Assembly: GCA_019022495.1 (NCBI GenBank)
Contig: JAFEKR010000005.1
Coordinates: forward strand, 1,302,001-1,366,000
Length of the DNA stretch: 64,000 bases
Direction: 5' to 3'
From: Epichloe hybrida
Taxonomy: Eukaryota; Ascomycota; Sordariomycetes; Hypocreales; Clavicipitaceae
Positions 1 through 12,499 of this stretch are shown piece by piece. Each line of letters starts with the position of its first letter. Position 1 is the stretch's first letter. The notes under the pieces are model-generated. The model saw only the letters and a program-made list of their open reading frames with translations, had not been told where the DNA came from and did not search any database. The position numbers and the translations under genes were made by a program.

Positions 1-321
1 CTATCAGAGAAATCTCGGCGTCGATTTACAATAGGTAGACGCTTACGCCACGAGCTATACAGACGTCGGAAACCCATGAAGGGCATCTCTTCGCCATTTG
101 GGGTCGGTGTTGAACTTGGGGACGGCAAGGAAAGACGTTTTCGAGCCCGGCAATCTCGCGGTTACCACCATGATGACTCTTGCGAAGTGGAAACCCCTTC
201 AGCCCACAGTCCACTTGACACCGAGGCAACGAGCATCTTGGCAAGGGCCGGAGTGATGCTGGCTACTGAGGATCTTGATAGGTTGAGTGAGATGGCGCGG
301 AAGCATAAAGAAAGTGAGTGA
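1..321 (+). CDS. C-terminal end of a truncated gene, unknown product
   Basis: Frame 1 is open from the first base of the window to a TGA at 319-321, giving about 106 residues. The start lies outside the window. The first third is strongly basic (Arg-rich around residues 4-25). The last third (ATSILARAGVMLATEDLDRL) reads like an amphipathic helical C-terminus. There is an internal ATG at 76, but the frame is open through it, so I treat the whole stretch as the tail of an upstream gene. No domain is recognised. It could also be a chance open frame; the composition is the only support. Confidence 0.4.
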   Translation, partial: LSEKSRRRFTIGRRLRHELYRRRKPMKGISSPFGVGVELGDGKERRFRARQSRGYHHDDSCEVETPSAHSPLDTEATSILARAGVMLATEDLDRLSEMARKHKESE

Positions 322-1147
322 CGAGGGGTGACGAGGGATGGCAAACCACAGATTCACATGGAGAAGAGAGATCATGCCGATTGAAGGCTCAATGTTTTCT
401 TCCTCACGTCTCGATATCTGTGCCTGAAGAGTCCTATGTAGCGCCAGACAGGCATGGTCGGATGTAATTCTGGTCGTATGTACAGTACTTCGCAACAAGG
501 AACCTAGAGAAAAATGTAGACAATCCCTGGTTATTATTCCGTCACAACCTACACGCAGGTTCTCCCGTGTTGGTCATTTCTCCCGATACCTGCCTAATCT
601 GGCAGAGGTAGAAGCTGTGGTTGGACGGCCAAGCCAAGTCGTCGTTCTGTGAATGCAATTTTCCATGCAACTATACCGCGTACACGTACTATGTACTACA
701 CTGAGTCTCAGGTAATTCCGAGCAGTGAGCATCATAACACGCTGTGGGTTCTACGCTAATTTTGCTACGAGTTGCTCGGAATTACCTGGACCTACTGTAT
801 GGAGGTGTGCAGGTGTGAGGTCGCCGAGATGGGCCGGACGGCGACTGGGATTGGCACATTTTCAGTGATTGATAGACCGGCCAGCTCAGCAGGTCTGCAC
901 AGCAGCACAGGGCGCCAGTGGAGACCCTCCGCGAACTACATACGCCGGTGACCGGGGGGGGGGGTGAGACCGAGGTGCCATTATCCCGCTAAGTCAATGC
1001 AACTACCAACTCCCTCTTCAACTACTTACATATCCGCCACCTTCCTTTCTCTTACAACATTTTGAACACATCTTTAGGAGGCGGAGGCTTGTTTCTTCTT
1101 ATTCTCCTATTCTTTCCCCCCACCGCCCGTTCCACGCACCACTCACA
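322..1147. other. Intergenic, upstream of glutaryl-CoA dehydrogenase
   Basis: No gene is seen. The stretch holds the small TIR element at 697-799, a G run at about 954-964, and a pyrimidine-rich leader (about 1010-1147) immediately before the ATG at 1148. Such CT-rich leaders are common before fungal start codons. Confidence 0.6.
697..799. mobile_element. Small TIR element (MITE-like), copy 1
   Basis: Bases 709-724 (CAGGTAATTCCGAGCA) recur inverted at 773-788. Weaker inverted similarity extends outward to TA dinucleotides at 697-698 and 798-799, as expected for a Tc1/mariner-type non-autonomous element with TA target duplication. No coding capacity. The interior carries AACCCACAGCGTGTTATGAT on the minus strand, shared with the copy at 19208-19327. 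Family assignment is inferred from the TIR/TA arrangement; the two-copy homology is seen directly. Confidence 0.7.
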
Positions 1148-2607
1148 ATGTTTCGCCATGCTCTGCGAACCGTTGCTCGAAGCAACGCATCATCATGGCG
1201 GCAAGTAGCCGTCAGAAGTTATGCCTCGGTGCCAAAGACAGCCTTTGACTGGCGAGACCCACTTGCATCTAAGAACCTCTTGACTGAGGAGGAGCTTGCT
1301 ATTGCAGAGACTGCCGAGAGATATTGCCAAGAGAGAATGTTGCCCAGAGTTTTGCGTATGTCTGCCTTTTCCCAAAGGTGTTGCCACTCCGCTTCCCATG
1401 GCGTCATTGACCCGTAGTCCATCTCCGGCCACCTTTTGACGAACGTTGCCCATCTTGACTGATCCTTGAATTGCAGAGGCTTACCGTGATGAGCACTATG
1501 ACCCCAACATCTTGCAAGAGATGGGTGAGCTCGGCTTGCTTGGCGCCAACATTGACGGTTATGGGTGTGCCGGTGTGTCGACGGTTGCGGGCGGCATGAT
1601 CACTCGAGCTGTTGAGCGCGTTGACAGTGGTTACAGATCTGGCATGTCCGTACAGTCGTCACTCGTCATGGGTGGCATACACGAGTTTGGCACTGAAGAA
1701 CAAAAGGAGAGGTTTCTTCCCGAGATGGCCAAGGGCAGACTTCTTGGTGCTTTTGGACTCACAGAACCTAACCATGGCAGCGACCCTGGCAGCATGGAGA
1801 GTGTTGCCAAGCCGCACCCCACCAAGAAGGGATACTATTCCCTCAGCGGAGCCAAGACTTGGATCACGAACAGTCCAATCGCTGATGTGCTCCTGGTCTG
1901 GGCGAAGCTTCAGGAAACCGGCAAGATTCGAGGCTTCCTGGTCGAGAGAAAGGACTGCCCTCCCGGCACTCTCTCAACCCCGGCCATCAAGAATAAAAAT
2001 GGCCTGCGAGCCTCTATCACCGGCATGATTCAAATGGATGAGTGCCCTGTTCCTGAGGCCAACATGTTCCCTGATGTCGAGGGCCTCAAGGGACCCTTCA
2101 GCTGCCTCAACAGCGCTCGTTATGGCATCTCCATGGGAGTCATGGGTGCTCTGGAGGATTGCATTGACCGAGCACGAACCTATGCTTTGGAACGCAAGCA
2201 GTTCAAGGGCAACCCGCTTGCCAAGTACCAGCTCATCCAGAGGAAGTTGGCTGACGCTGCCACGGATGCTGCGTACGGAACGCTTGCCTCTATCCAGGTC
2301 GGTCGCCTCAAGGACGAGGGCAAGGCCACCCCTGAGATGATCAGCATGGTCAAGAGACAAAACTGCGACGCTGCTTTACGAAACTCGAGAATTCTCCAGG
2401 AGATTTTCGGCGGTAACGCGGTGAGTGACGAGTATCACATCGGCCGTCACGTGGCCAATCTGTATGTGACGCAGACATACGAAGGACAGAGCGATATTCA
2501 CAGTAAGTCGAACCCGCCACCCAGTACCATATAAAATGCATGAACTAACTCGGTTTACAGGTCTTATACTGGGACGAGCCATTACCGGCGTGCAGGCGTT
2601 CTGCTGA
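1148..2607 (+). CDS. Glutaryl-CoA dehydrogenase, mitochondrial
   Basis: Acyl-CoA dehydrogenase that oxidises and decarboxylates glutaryl-CoA to crotonyl-CoA in lysine, hydroxylysine and tryptophan breakdown, passing electrons to ETF in the mitochondrial matrix. Exons 1148-1355, 1477-2502 and 2561-2607 join in frame to 426 residues, the usual length. Donors are GTATGT and GTAAGT. Residues 1-28 are Arg/Ser-rich without acids, fitting a transit peptide. FAD/substrate-loop signatures are present (FGLTEPNHGSDP, KTWITNSPIADV). The catalytic base is the Glu of TYEGQSDIHS (about residue 405), followed by LILGRAITGVQAF, the diagnostic C-terminus of this subfamily. Identification rests on sequence recognition and is secure at subfamily level. 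Confidence 0.93.
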
Positions 2608-3900
2608 GTCGTCAATTTGAAACATAACAATTCAGCCGGGAAAAGAACACGCCCAAGTCGCCCCAAGTCGAGGATGGAAATGAGCCTGGCAGAGAATAGT
2701 GGTTGCACTTAGCGAACATGAGACGAATGTTTAATGCATGTAATACCATTGATTACCAAAGTAAAAAAATTTGGTCTCTTTTCAAAAAAGCTCTGTTTTG
2801 TCGATGTAGTTTCTTCCACAAGCTTATGCTGGCGTTACGCCAAGAACGGCGTTTGCGCCCCCCATAAAGTAGCCGCTGTTCATCGAACCCGCCTGCTGAT
2901 CAGCCTTGAACACAGGTACTGTAGGGAGGAGCGGATCCGGAATTGATTCAAAAAGGTGCCCCCCCCGGGGGACCGGATATCTGAACGTGGACCTGGTTGG
3001 GAACACTACTAATACTTGAGAACACCAGCAGGCAGCTTGTTCACAACAGATAAGATATGACGGAGGCGTTCAAGCTGCTGGAACCTTGATGAACACTGGC
3101 CGATGGATTCGGTGTGGCGACCTTGGCACACGGGGGCGAGCAGTGCACTATCAATTGGTTCGCGCGCTAGACGCGGAAGTCTGTTAGTGTCAGAGGTCGA
3201 GAAGTGCACGACATGATAACTGTGCGCACACTTTGGCGATACGTGGCTTGAATGCATTTCGGGCGTGCTTGTTGGCCAACCCTGCCCAAGTGTCACTGAT
3301 TCGCTCAGCAATGCCGACCAGACTGTTCGGCGAAGACTTTGGCTGACTTACTGACTGGCTGTGAGGGAGCCAAGTTGCTGTGCGGTTTGTGTTTGCGGTT
3401 TGTGTGTGTCTGAGCCCAAGGCACGTCCATGTCCATTTGGCCAGCCCAACATATGATGCCCACTCTTGCCCACTCTGGCCCCTCTGGCCCCGTGCTCGCC
3501 GCCTCGGAGTTCCATCTCACTGACCAAACCCTGTGGTTTCTCTTTCCTTCCATACACATACCCATACCAAACGACCTGCTTTCCTCCACACGCGAGACAT
3601 CGCCGACTCTGTCAACACCCTCCAGCCATCGTGCACGTTGTTCGACCCGGTCATATCCGAACGGCTTTGACTCCAGCACATCCTCGACGACATTTACCAC
3701 TCCTGCACCGTCTTGGCAGATCAGACCCTCGGCGAGCACATTTTGTTCTCTGAAGTGCGTCATTCTCTGGCCTGCTCTCGCCTTTCCCGACCGCCCGTCC
3801 CGCCGGCGTTTTGCCCCCTCCCACTCTCCAGCAGAAAAACTAACCACGATCCTGCAGCACAAGCGATCTTCGCAAAGACACACACCACAAATCATCCGAT
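2608..3900. other. Intergenic between glutaryl-CoA dehydrogenase and the E2 gene
   Basis: No convincing gene on either strand; the open frames present overlap each other and look compositional. The last 400 bases are C/T-rich and probably hold the promoter and leader of the E2 gene that begins at 3901. Confidence 0.5.
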
Positions 3901-4972
<1,072 letters not shown>

Positions 4973-5077
4973 CTCGCGAGCCAGAATCAGACGGCTTGGG
5001 AACGAGATGTATGGAGGAGTACGATAAAAGAGTGACGTTCTTCTCTTTTGCATGATAATCGGCACGGCACGGGGAAG

Positions 5078-5097
5078 GAATGCCTTTCAAGGCATTC
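5078..5097. other. Short perfect hairpin in the presumed E2 3' region
   Basis: GAATGCCTT and AAGGCATTC face each other with two bases between them, a 9-bp perfect stem. It lies 105 bases beyond the TAA of the E2 gene, so it would be in the 3' UTR if the transcript extends that far. Function unknown. Confidence 0.5.
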
Positions 5098-5988
5098 TTG
5101 CTTCACAGATAGCGGCGGAAGTGAGGCAGGTCAAGCATGTGTGATAGGCCAGAGAGCCTCACTCTGGAACGTACTGGCTGAGCTGCCTCTGACCGTAACG
5201 AAGGTGAGGTTCTGGGGTTCTGGAGGTGACAACGCAAACTAGACAGATCACATTCAGGTACTAAAGGGATATCATGCGGCTGGCTTTTTTCCTTTTTTTC
5301 TTTTGCATCATGATTGACGTGTGTTATGGCATGGGTTTTGCTCAGTACAGTCTGGTATTATATTCACGCCTCTCCTTGGACATGCATGGGCAGACAAACG
5401 TGACTGATGTCAGTGAGGGCCTTTTCCAAAGCAACGGTGCTCCGAGACAAATGTGCGAGAAATGCGAGCTCAGTCACGGCCGTAGACGCACGCAGCAGCG
5501 TTCATGATGACGATGACGGTGGACGGTGAAGCAAAAGCAAGCAAGGGCCCTGTTTCCAAGATGCGACTAGATTGATGATTAATATTCTGGCCATTCAAGC
5601 TTGAAGATCCCAAGTCTGTTGCACATGGTCTGTCTGGCAAAACACAAAGAGAGTAAAAGAATCGAGCGCTGACCTCTGTGGAACTGGTTGGCGTGACGAG
5701 CCGTTGTCGCAGCCGGGTTTCACGGGGCTGGATTTGACACCAGCACTGCCCACTGTCTCCCTCCCTCTGCCTTGCCTGGCAATTCGTGATAACTCGAGTG
5801 TCTCCACTTGCCTCCCACTGCCTCCGCATCTTGGCCGCCAGGAATGGCTCGTTACTTTTACTCCGTACATACAGCACGGCAGCTTGGCCCGCGATGGCCG
5901 TGCGCATCACAGTCGCGATAATGAACGAACGACTTACCACCGCCGGAAGAGACGGCATCGGGGCCAACGGGTCCGAAGATTGTTACCT

Positions 5989-6024
5989 CCTGGGGTCTTC
6001 CCTGGGGTCTTCCCTGGGGTCTTC
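5989..6024. repeat. Tandem 12-mer, three copies
   Basis: CCTGGGGTCTTC is repeated three times head to tail in noncoding sequence. It encodes nothing convincing in any frame. Confidence 0.85.
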
Positions 6025-6599
6025 CTCTGAGATCAACCCAGAACAGCACATGTTTGCGCAAAACAGAGCCTTCCACTACTAGCTACTAGGCAGGCATTTT
6101 TCATTGGGCAAGCCGTTTCGGATCCCATTGACAGTTTCGCTCTCTGACCTGAAAGGGGAGTCCTGAAGGGGTCCTTGAGGCCGCTTTTGGCTCTGCGCTC
6201 GGGTCTCTGTGATGGAGCCAGCCATGATCCATCCACCCATCTACCCGGCCTGACACCGATAACATGGAACCATTTTGTCTGCATTTCCGTCTCAAAAGCT
6301 GGCTTTCTGTCTCTCGGTTCTCATTGCCCCAAGCCTAGTCACTCAGGTCAAAGTTCTGCCTTGTGGAATAACGATCCATCGTCGTTACGTGCCGGACGTG
6401 CCTGGCAATCGGCAATTGGTAAGACTTCCTCTTCCCTCTGCGGACGCCGTCTGGTGTTTCACGATTTGCAACCGTGCCGCATGACCCCATGAGTCTTGCG
6501 ACGTCTTGGCCTCTTACCCAGTTTTCACTCGGAGAAAAATCGCCTGGTGCTTTGATCCGCCCTCTGCAAACTTGACGAGACCTTGAAGAAGAGTCCCTG

Positions 6600-6616
6600 C
6601 CCCCCCCCCCCCCCCC
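6600..6616. repeat. C17 mononucleotide run
   Basis: Seventeen consecutive C on the plus strand in noncoding sequence, about 400 bases before the NADPH oxidase start. Confidence 0.9.
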
Positions 6617-7007
6617 TTTTCATTCTTCTCTCTTTACGCACGTCAGCCACTCGGAATGTCTTTGCTCTCACTAACATGCCTATAGACATGCATGTCTTTT
6701 GAGTGAACATACTGGATGTGGATCTCCCCAACCTTCTCTTCGAAAAAAGTCAATGGTTACTTTCAGCAGGATCTGAATTGTTTCACACGAAAAAAGGGCA
6801 AAAAGAAATTCCAAAAAAATCGCCAGCCGTTCAACGACAAAGACGTATACCTTGATATCCCATTTTGAGGTGGAAAGAGTAAGGCAAAGTCTTTGCTGAG
6901 TCACACATTCGATCTGGTTACCGTCCAAAACCCGAAGGCAAAGTCCCACTTGTCGAAACCAGATTTGATCGCGCATTTTTTTAATCAAAGGAAACACGCC
7001 GACTACA

Positions 7008-8854
7008 ATGAGCTATTATTACCCTGGGGGCTCGGATGTGGGCTCCGAACGACCTTCCGAACGGTCAAGATGGACGCCACTTACACGAATGCTCCTCTCT
7101 GGCGAGATGAGTCAGGAAAAGCAGCAACAACTTTCCTCGAGAGAAAAGTTTGACCGATGGATGATCAACGAAGGATACCGACGGGTGTAAGTTGTTTGCC
7201 ACGCACGAAGAAAGGATCATGGAAAGACTAACGTTCGGCGCTAGGTTTGTGTTCGTGTTCATGCTCACGCATGCGCTCATCTTCTCATTTGCCTCGGTCC
7301 ATTACGCACTGAAAGACAGTCTGCAGAGCGCCAGAGACATATTCGGCTTCACCTTTGTCATTGCAAGAGCATCCGCCTTGGTCTTGCACATTGATGTCGG
7401 CATCATCCTGTTCCCCGTCTGCCGAACCTTGATCTCACTTATGCGTCAGACACCGCTCAACGGCATCATTCAGTTCGACAAGAACATCACCTTCCACATC
7501 ACAACCGCGTGGTCAATCGTCTTCTTTTCATGGGTACATACCATTGCGCACTGGAACAACTTTGCCCAGGTCGCTGCCAAAAACAATTTGGGGTTCTACG
7601 GATGGCTGCTCGCCAACTTTGCCTCTGGGCCTGGTTGGACGGGCTACGTGATGCTGATTGCACTCACAGGAATGGTCATCACGTCAGTCGAGAAACCCCG
7701 CCGGGCCAACTACGAGCGTTTCTGGTATACGCATCACATGTTCATCGTCTTCTTCTTCTTCTGGTCTCTGCACGGAGCCTTCTGCATGATCCAGCCGGAC
7801 GTGGCGCCCTTTTGTACCAGCATCGGCGCCTCCGCCATTGGCGTGTTTTGGCAGTACTGGATGTACGGGGGCTTCATCTACCTGGCCGAGCGTGTGGCTC
7901 GAGAAATACGTGGTCGACACAAGACATATATTTCAAAGGTCATCCAACACCCTAGTCAGGTGTGCGAGATCCAGATTAAGAAGGAGAACACCAAGACGCG
8001 TGCTGGTCAATACATCTTCTTTTGCTGTCCGGCCGTATCCCTGTGGCAATACCATCCCTTCACCCTGACCAGCGCTCCCGAGGAGGATTACATCTCGATC
8101 CACATGCGGTGCCAAGGCGACTTCACCATGGCGGTATCCCAGGCTCTAGGGTGCGAATGGGGCAAGAAAGGGGACACAAGCAAGGTCGTGGGCATTGATG
8201 GAGACAGCAACGGCGTCGACCCTGCTCTCCAGAGAGTCTTGCCGCGAGTCTATGTCGACGGACCATTCGGGTCAGCCTCGGAAGATGTTTTCAAGTACGA
8301 AACAGCCATCTTGGTCGGCGCCGGCATTGGCGTCACGCCGTTTGCCTCTATTCTGAAGTCGATCTGGTACCGGATGAACTACCCCCAGAAGAAGACGCGC
8401 CTATCAAAAGTGTACTTCTTCTGGATCTGCCGTGACTTTGGATCGTTCGAGTGGTTCCGATCCTTGCTGTTGGCCGTCGAGGCGCAGGACGTCGAGAACC
8501 GCATCGAGATCCACACCTACCTGACGGCCAAGATCAAGGCCGATGACGCGACCAACATCATGATCAACGACGCCAACGCAGACAAAGACACCATCACAGG
8601 TCTGAGGAGCCCGACAAACTTTGGCCGGCCCAACTGGGACATGATCTTCCGCGGCATCCGGAAAATACACTGTCCTGGTGAGGCGGGTGTCTTCTTCTGC
8701 GGTCCCAAGGGCCTGGGCAGCTCACTGCACGTGTACTGCAACAAGTACACTGAACCCGGGTATGTTTGAAACCTCCCATCTGTATTCGTCTTGTGCCATA
8801 GCGACTGACAGTTTCTCTAGATTCTCGTATGTTTGGGGCAAAGAGAATTTTTAG
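7008..8854 (+). CDS. noxB: NADPH oxidase, NoxB (NOX-2) type
   Basis: Membrane flavocytochrome that moves electrons from NADPH through FAD and two hemes to O2, making superoxide. Fungal NoxB acts in polarised growth, ascospore germination and penetration structures. Exons 7008-7186, 7245-8759 and 8821-8854 give 575 residues. The 60-residue cytosolic N-terminus before the first membrane helix separates NoxB from the shorter NoxA. Paired heme histidines lie in ITFHITTAW...WVHTIAHW (about 141-160) and WYTHHMFIV...LHG (about 220-235). HPFTLTSAPEED (about 331) binds FAD; GAGIGVTPFAS (about 416) and VFFCGPKG (about 541) bind NADPH. It ends in GKENF as usual. There are no EF-hands, excluding NoxC. 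Confidence 0.94.
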
Positions 8855-11017
8855 ATGCAATATGGTTGGGGGAATCGGAAACATGTTTCAGGAATACAGA
8901 CTATCCCTGTTTATACCCAGTATATTCGCAAGCCGATGCGAACCTGTTCATTATATTGCAATAGGGGTTTTTTTTTAAAGGAAGAAAAATTCAACATTGA
9001 TGGTTCATCGTCTTGACGCCCCCCTTTTTCTCTACTTCATTTCATTCTTGGGTGATTGATCTCACGGGTCTTGTTGGGAGGACATGCCGAGACGGAGTTT
9101 GTGACGTGCGTTCGTGACGGATGTGAGAGCAGTTTGGCGCCCCCCCCTTTTTTTTTTTTTTTTGCATTTTTTCATTCCCAGGGAGAATGAGCGAATTGAT
9201 TTGGCTGATGGCATTTGAGTGTGATGTGGTGTGGTGTGGTGTGGTGTTGGTCTGGGCTATTCTTGGGAGAGGATTCAGGGGACCCTGGCCCTGGGGGGAA
9301 GGAAAGCCAGTGGCAATCGTGCCTGCCGCGAATCTGGTAAATGTCCCGATATGCAAGGCCAATGAGAGCAACCGGACGGCCGAGTGGGGAAATTCCCCGC
9401 CGATGGTCTGCTCTCGCACACGTCTCCCTCCTCCCGGGCAATTTGTATGACATCGTTGTGGATTGATTTTTTTTTGTACTAAAAATCAAAATCTCGTATT
9501 GAAAGAGGGGTCCCCCGCTGCTGGTTTTTTTTTTTCTTCCATTCTCTTGCGCTGCTGACCGGAAAGGGGAACAGGTCGAGAGTCCCAGGGCATGGGGGGT
9601 TCTCTTCTTCATATCTGGGTTGCGCACAGCTTTCCGGCGAGAGCGATGTCACGGACAGACGGTGGCGCGCGACATGGCGTCGGGTGGTGAGCTTTGGGCC
9701 ATTTATAGTTACATGTACGTTCGCGAGATACAACCGGACGACGGCTTTACCAACGCTACGGGCCTGCATTTGTGCATCTACGTACTGTTATTTTTCATCG
9801 TCCCCGTCCATTGAAAATAAAAAAGCAATTTGTGGGAGAGTCAGGGACAAGTGGAGTCGGACAATGCTCTACAAGTTCTCGACGCTGGCACCACGCTGCT
9901 GCGAGTAAGTACATACGTAGTACACAAGCGTCTGGGCGTCTGGTGCAAGTACGGACGGAGGACGGCGGTTGCGTCGCAGCCGAGGCGGATGCCTGTATGT
10001 ACATAGCCGTGATGAGCCCGGTGGCACCCGTTGTCACCCGTTGTCACCTGGTAAAGTGGGGCGGGGGGGGCGCGAGTACCCCAAACACCGAACAGTTGCC
10101 AACGCGGGTTGTTGAATGACTTTGCGCGCCTGGTTAACAGGGAACGGAACGGTGTTCCTGGGCTTGCTTGCTTGCTGCTGGCCATCACCGTTGCCCAGGC
10201 TCGCCGCCGGATGCACCGAGAGTAAAAATAAACAACCACCAGACACAGCAACGGACGCCGGTCCCTGTGGCTGATGCTAGTGACGGAGCAAGTTGAGCCC
10301 GGCCAGCTGAATTAGCGCCCTGCTAGGCCTCCAGGCACCCTTGTGGCCGCTAGCCGCCACTGACGGGGCGAGATTGGCAGCTGGGTTGGCCCTGCCTGCC
10401 GTGAAAAGTGCGTCTCAAGCCGAGTCTTGCCTGCCCCCACCCACCCATCCATCCATCCATCCTGGACCATCCATCCATCCATCCATCCATCCATCCATCC
10501 ATCCTAAACCTATTCTCACCACCCCTTCTCGTTCAGCAAATCCAACTATTGTCTGGGCTATTCAGGCAATCATAACTTTTCTTTATTTCTTCGCTGTAAC
10601 TTTGCTTGTTGCTCTTCACTCGGCATTCACCATAGCCGGCCGTTCCTTCATTGCGTTTTCTCGTCCCCCATTCGGCCGGCATTCACATTCCCCCTCCAAA
10701 CTGACACATCAATCCACGCTCTCTGTGTAAACAAGTACGGTCCCTTTTGAGTTTCGCACGGCGCGAAAAAAACACCCACATTGTCGAGAAGCGCCCAGCA
10801 ATCCAAACGCGATCCGCACTCGCCGACGAAAGTTCTACACACACTCTCCTTCACTGGCTGAGAAGAGTAGTCCTGATCGGTTGATTCGCTCGTCACATCT
10901 CGTCATCGCTCGGTTCACCTGTTCGATCTGGGAACCTACTTCTTTCCCGTTTCGAGACCATCTTTATCCGCCCGAGAGCCCGTTTTTATCCTACGGCATC
11001 ACTCTTTTGACCCGAGC
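8855..11017. other. Two-kilobase intergenic region and long leader
   Basis: No convincing gene. Low-complexity blocks include mixed C/T runs near 9138-9165, GTGTGGT repeats near 9220-9247, and a CCAT microsatellite at 10441-10505. The 500 bases before 11018 are C/T-rich without ATG clusters and fit a long promoter and 5' UTR of the wall-sensor-like gene. Confidence 0.5.
10441..10505. repeat. CCAT tetranucleotide microsatellite
   Basis: About fourteen CCAT/ATCC units, interrupted once by TGGA near 10462. It lies about 510 bases upstream of the ATG at 11018, likely in its promoter or leader. Confidence 0.9.
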
Positions 11018-12499
11018 ATGCGTCTCTTCTGGGGACTCACTCTGGGCACCGCCCTCGGCGCTCAGGCAGGTCGAGTCGTTGTCCGTCAGGATTTTGGCAC
11101 CACCTCGCTGGCTCCTTTGACTACTTCAAACATTGTTTTCCAAACTGAAAGCGACAGCCAAAGTCAAAGTTCTACCCCATCTACTACACCTACTGCCGCA
11201 GGCGACACCACCGTTCAAGTAACCCAGACCGTTACTCTGCCAAATGCTGGAAGCACCATCACCAGTACGACGACTGTGTCCATCAGCACCGTTGTCACTG
11301 TGACCGTCACGACTACTGATGTCGCTACGACGACGGTCACCAGCCGCGACCGAGATGTCGCTACCAAGACGGTCTATGTCACCTCGACTCAAATTGTCAA
11401 TGCTAAGCGTGCTGTGGAGGTGGAGGATGCCGTGTACATTGGCGACGGACCTGCTCAAGTCGAGGCTCAAGCTACTCCTGCTCCTGCCGTTTCGGCTCCG
11501 CATGCCCGCTACACTGGGTTCCAGAGAGTCGGAAACAATGTCAGGCGGGCGCTTGTCACTAATTTCGTCACTGTTACCATCGGCAGTGGTGGTGGAGATT
11601 CGACTGTTCTCGTGACTGCTACTAGGGCTATCAGGTCTACGACGACTACGCTGGTCCACACGACATCATTCGTTACCGAAACCGAGCAAGCCAATGCCAA
11701 GACCACTCTTACCACAACCGCCACAATCATCTTGAAGCTGACGCAGGTTGCTACTGGAACCATTGAAACATCTACTTCGATACCCACCGGAAATTCGGGC
11801 AGTGGAAACAACAACAACAACAACAACAACGACAACAACGATGGCGGCCTCTCAACTGGTGCCAAGGCCGGTATTGGCGCTGGTGTTGGTATTGCTGGAT
11901 TGCTTGCCGTTGGAGCTATTATTCTCTTCTGCCTGAGACGACGCCGCAGCCCCAAGCCTGATCCCGATGACTTGCTAGGCCCTTCGTCCGAGGTCCCCGT
12001 TGGCGGCGCTGCTGCTGGCGGCTCTCGCCACTCGCGGCCCATGTCTGAGGCACTCTCATCTGCTCCCGGCGCCGCTCCACGCCGCGACCCAGTACTCCCC
12101 AACGTTCAGCCCGAGGGCTATCGTGGAACAGCCATGGGAGACGGCCGTGCCGGCTACGCCAAGCCCGAGCCGTACGGCGCCGCCTATGCCCCCACGCGAA
12201 ACACGACCACGACCACCAGAGCCAGCACTCTGTCCCCCGGAGATCAATTGCCACGACACCCCACGCCGGAGACCAACACCGCCTCGGTCAGCCCCATGAC
12301 TGCCAGACCTGATACCGTCGAGCTGGGTAACGATGGCGCTGGTGCCAAATGGCACCAGACTGGAGCTGCGGAAATGGCCACCGATAACCCGGCAGCCGCC
12401 AAATGGCACAGCGACAACGCACAAGAGATCGACAGCCAACCTGTCTCGACCCGTCACAGCGGGCCGGTGTATGAAATGCCGACAGAGAGCTACAGATAG
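11018..12499 (+). CDS. Ser/Thr-rich single-pass membrane protein, wall-sensor (Mid2/Wsc)-like
   Basis: Intronless 493-residue protein. Residues 1-18 (MRLFWGLTLGTALGAQAG) look like a signal peptide. Residues about 20-265 are extremely rich in Ser/Thr/Val and probably a rigid O-mannosylated stalk. A short poly-Asn stretch (about 265-276) precedes one transmembrane helix (about 282-303), followed by a basic stop-transfer RRRR and a 185-residue Pro/Gly/Ala-rich cytoplasmic tail. This is the architecture of fungal wall-integrity sensors, but I see no WSC cysteine domain, so Mid2-like is the best description and the role is inferred. The long leader with the CCAT microsatellite lies upstream. Confidence 0.82.
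   Translation: MRLFWGLTLGTALGAQAGRVVVRQDFGTTSLAPLTTSNIVFQTESDSQSQSSTPSTTPTAAGDTTVQVTQTVTLPNAGSTITSTTTVSISTVVTVTVTTTDVATTTVTSRDRDVATKTVYVTSTQIVNAKRAVEVEDAVYIGDGPAQVEAQATPAPAVSAPHARYTGFQRVGNNVRRALVTNFVTVTIGSGGGDSTVLVTATRAIRSTTTTLVHTTSFVTETEQANAKTTLTTTATIILKLTQVATGTIETSTSIPTGNSGSGNNNNNNNNDNNDGGLSTGAKAGIGAGVGIAGLLAVGAIILFCLRRRRSPKPDPDDLLGPSSEVPVGGAAAGGSRHSRPMSEALSSAPGAAPRRDPVLPNVQPEGYRGTAMGDGRAGYAKPEPYGAAYAPTRNTTTTTRASTLSPGDQLPRHPTPETNTASVSPMTARPDTVELGNDGAGAKWHQTGAAEMATDNPAAAKWHSDNAQEIDSQPVSTRHSGPVYEMPTESYR

Larger units (their letters stand above)
4973..7007. other. Two-kilobase intergenic region with small repeats
   Basis: No convincing gene. It contains a perfect short hairpin 100 bases after the E2 stop (5078-5097), three tandem copies of a 12-mer (5989-6024), and a 17-nt C run (6600-6616). 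A 77-codon open frame at 5274-5507 starts with a hydrophobic stretch but has no other support. The last few hundred bases are probably the promoter and leader of the NADPH oxidase gene. Confidence 0.5.

Noticed and set aside
3305..3895. 196-codon minus-strand frame upstream of the E2 gene
   Set aside because: Lies in the probable E2 promoter, low-complexity composition and no domain; competing frames of similar length exist on the plus strand.
5274..5507. 77-codon frame with a signal-peptide-like start (possible small secreted protein)
   Set aside because: Only the first 20 residues look like anything; there is no pattern of cysteines and no splice evidence. The hydrophobic start arises from a T-rich stretch.
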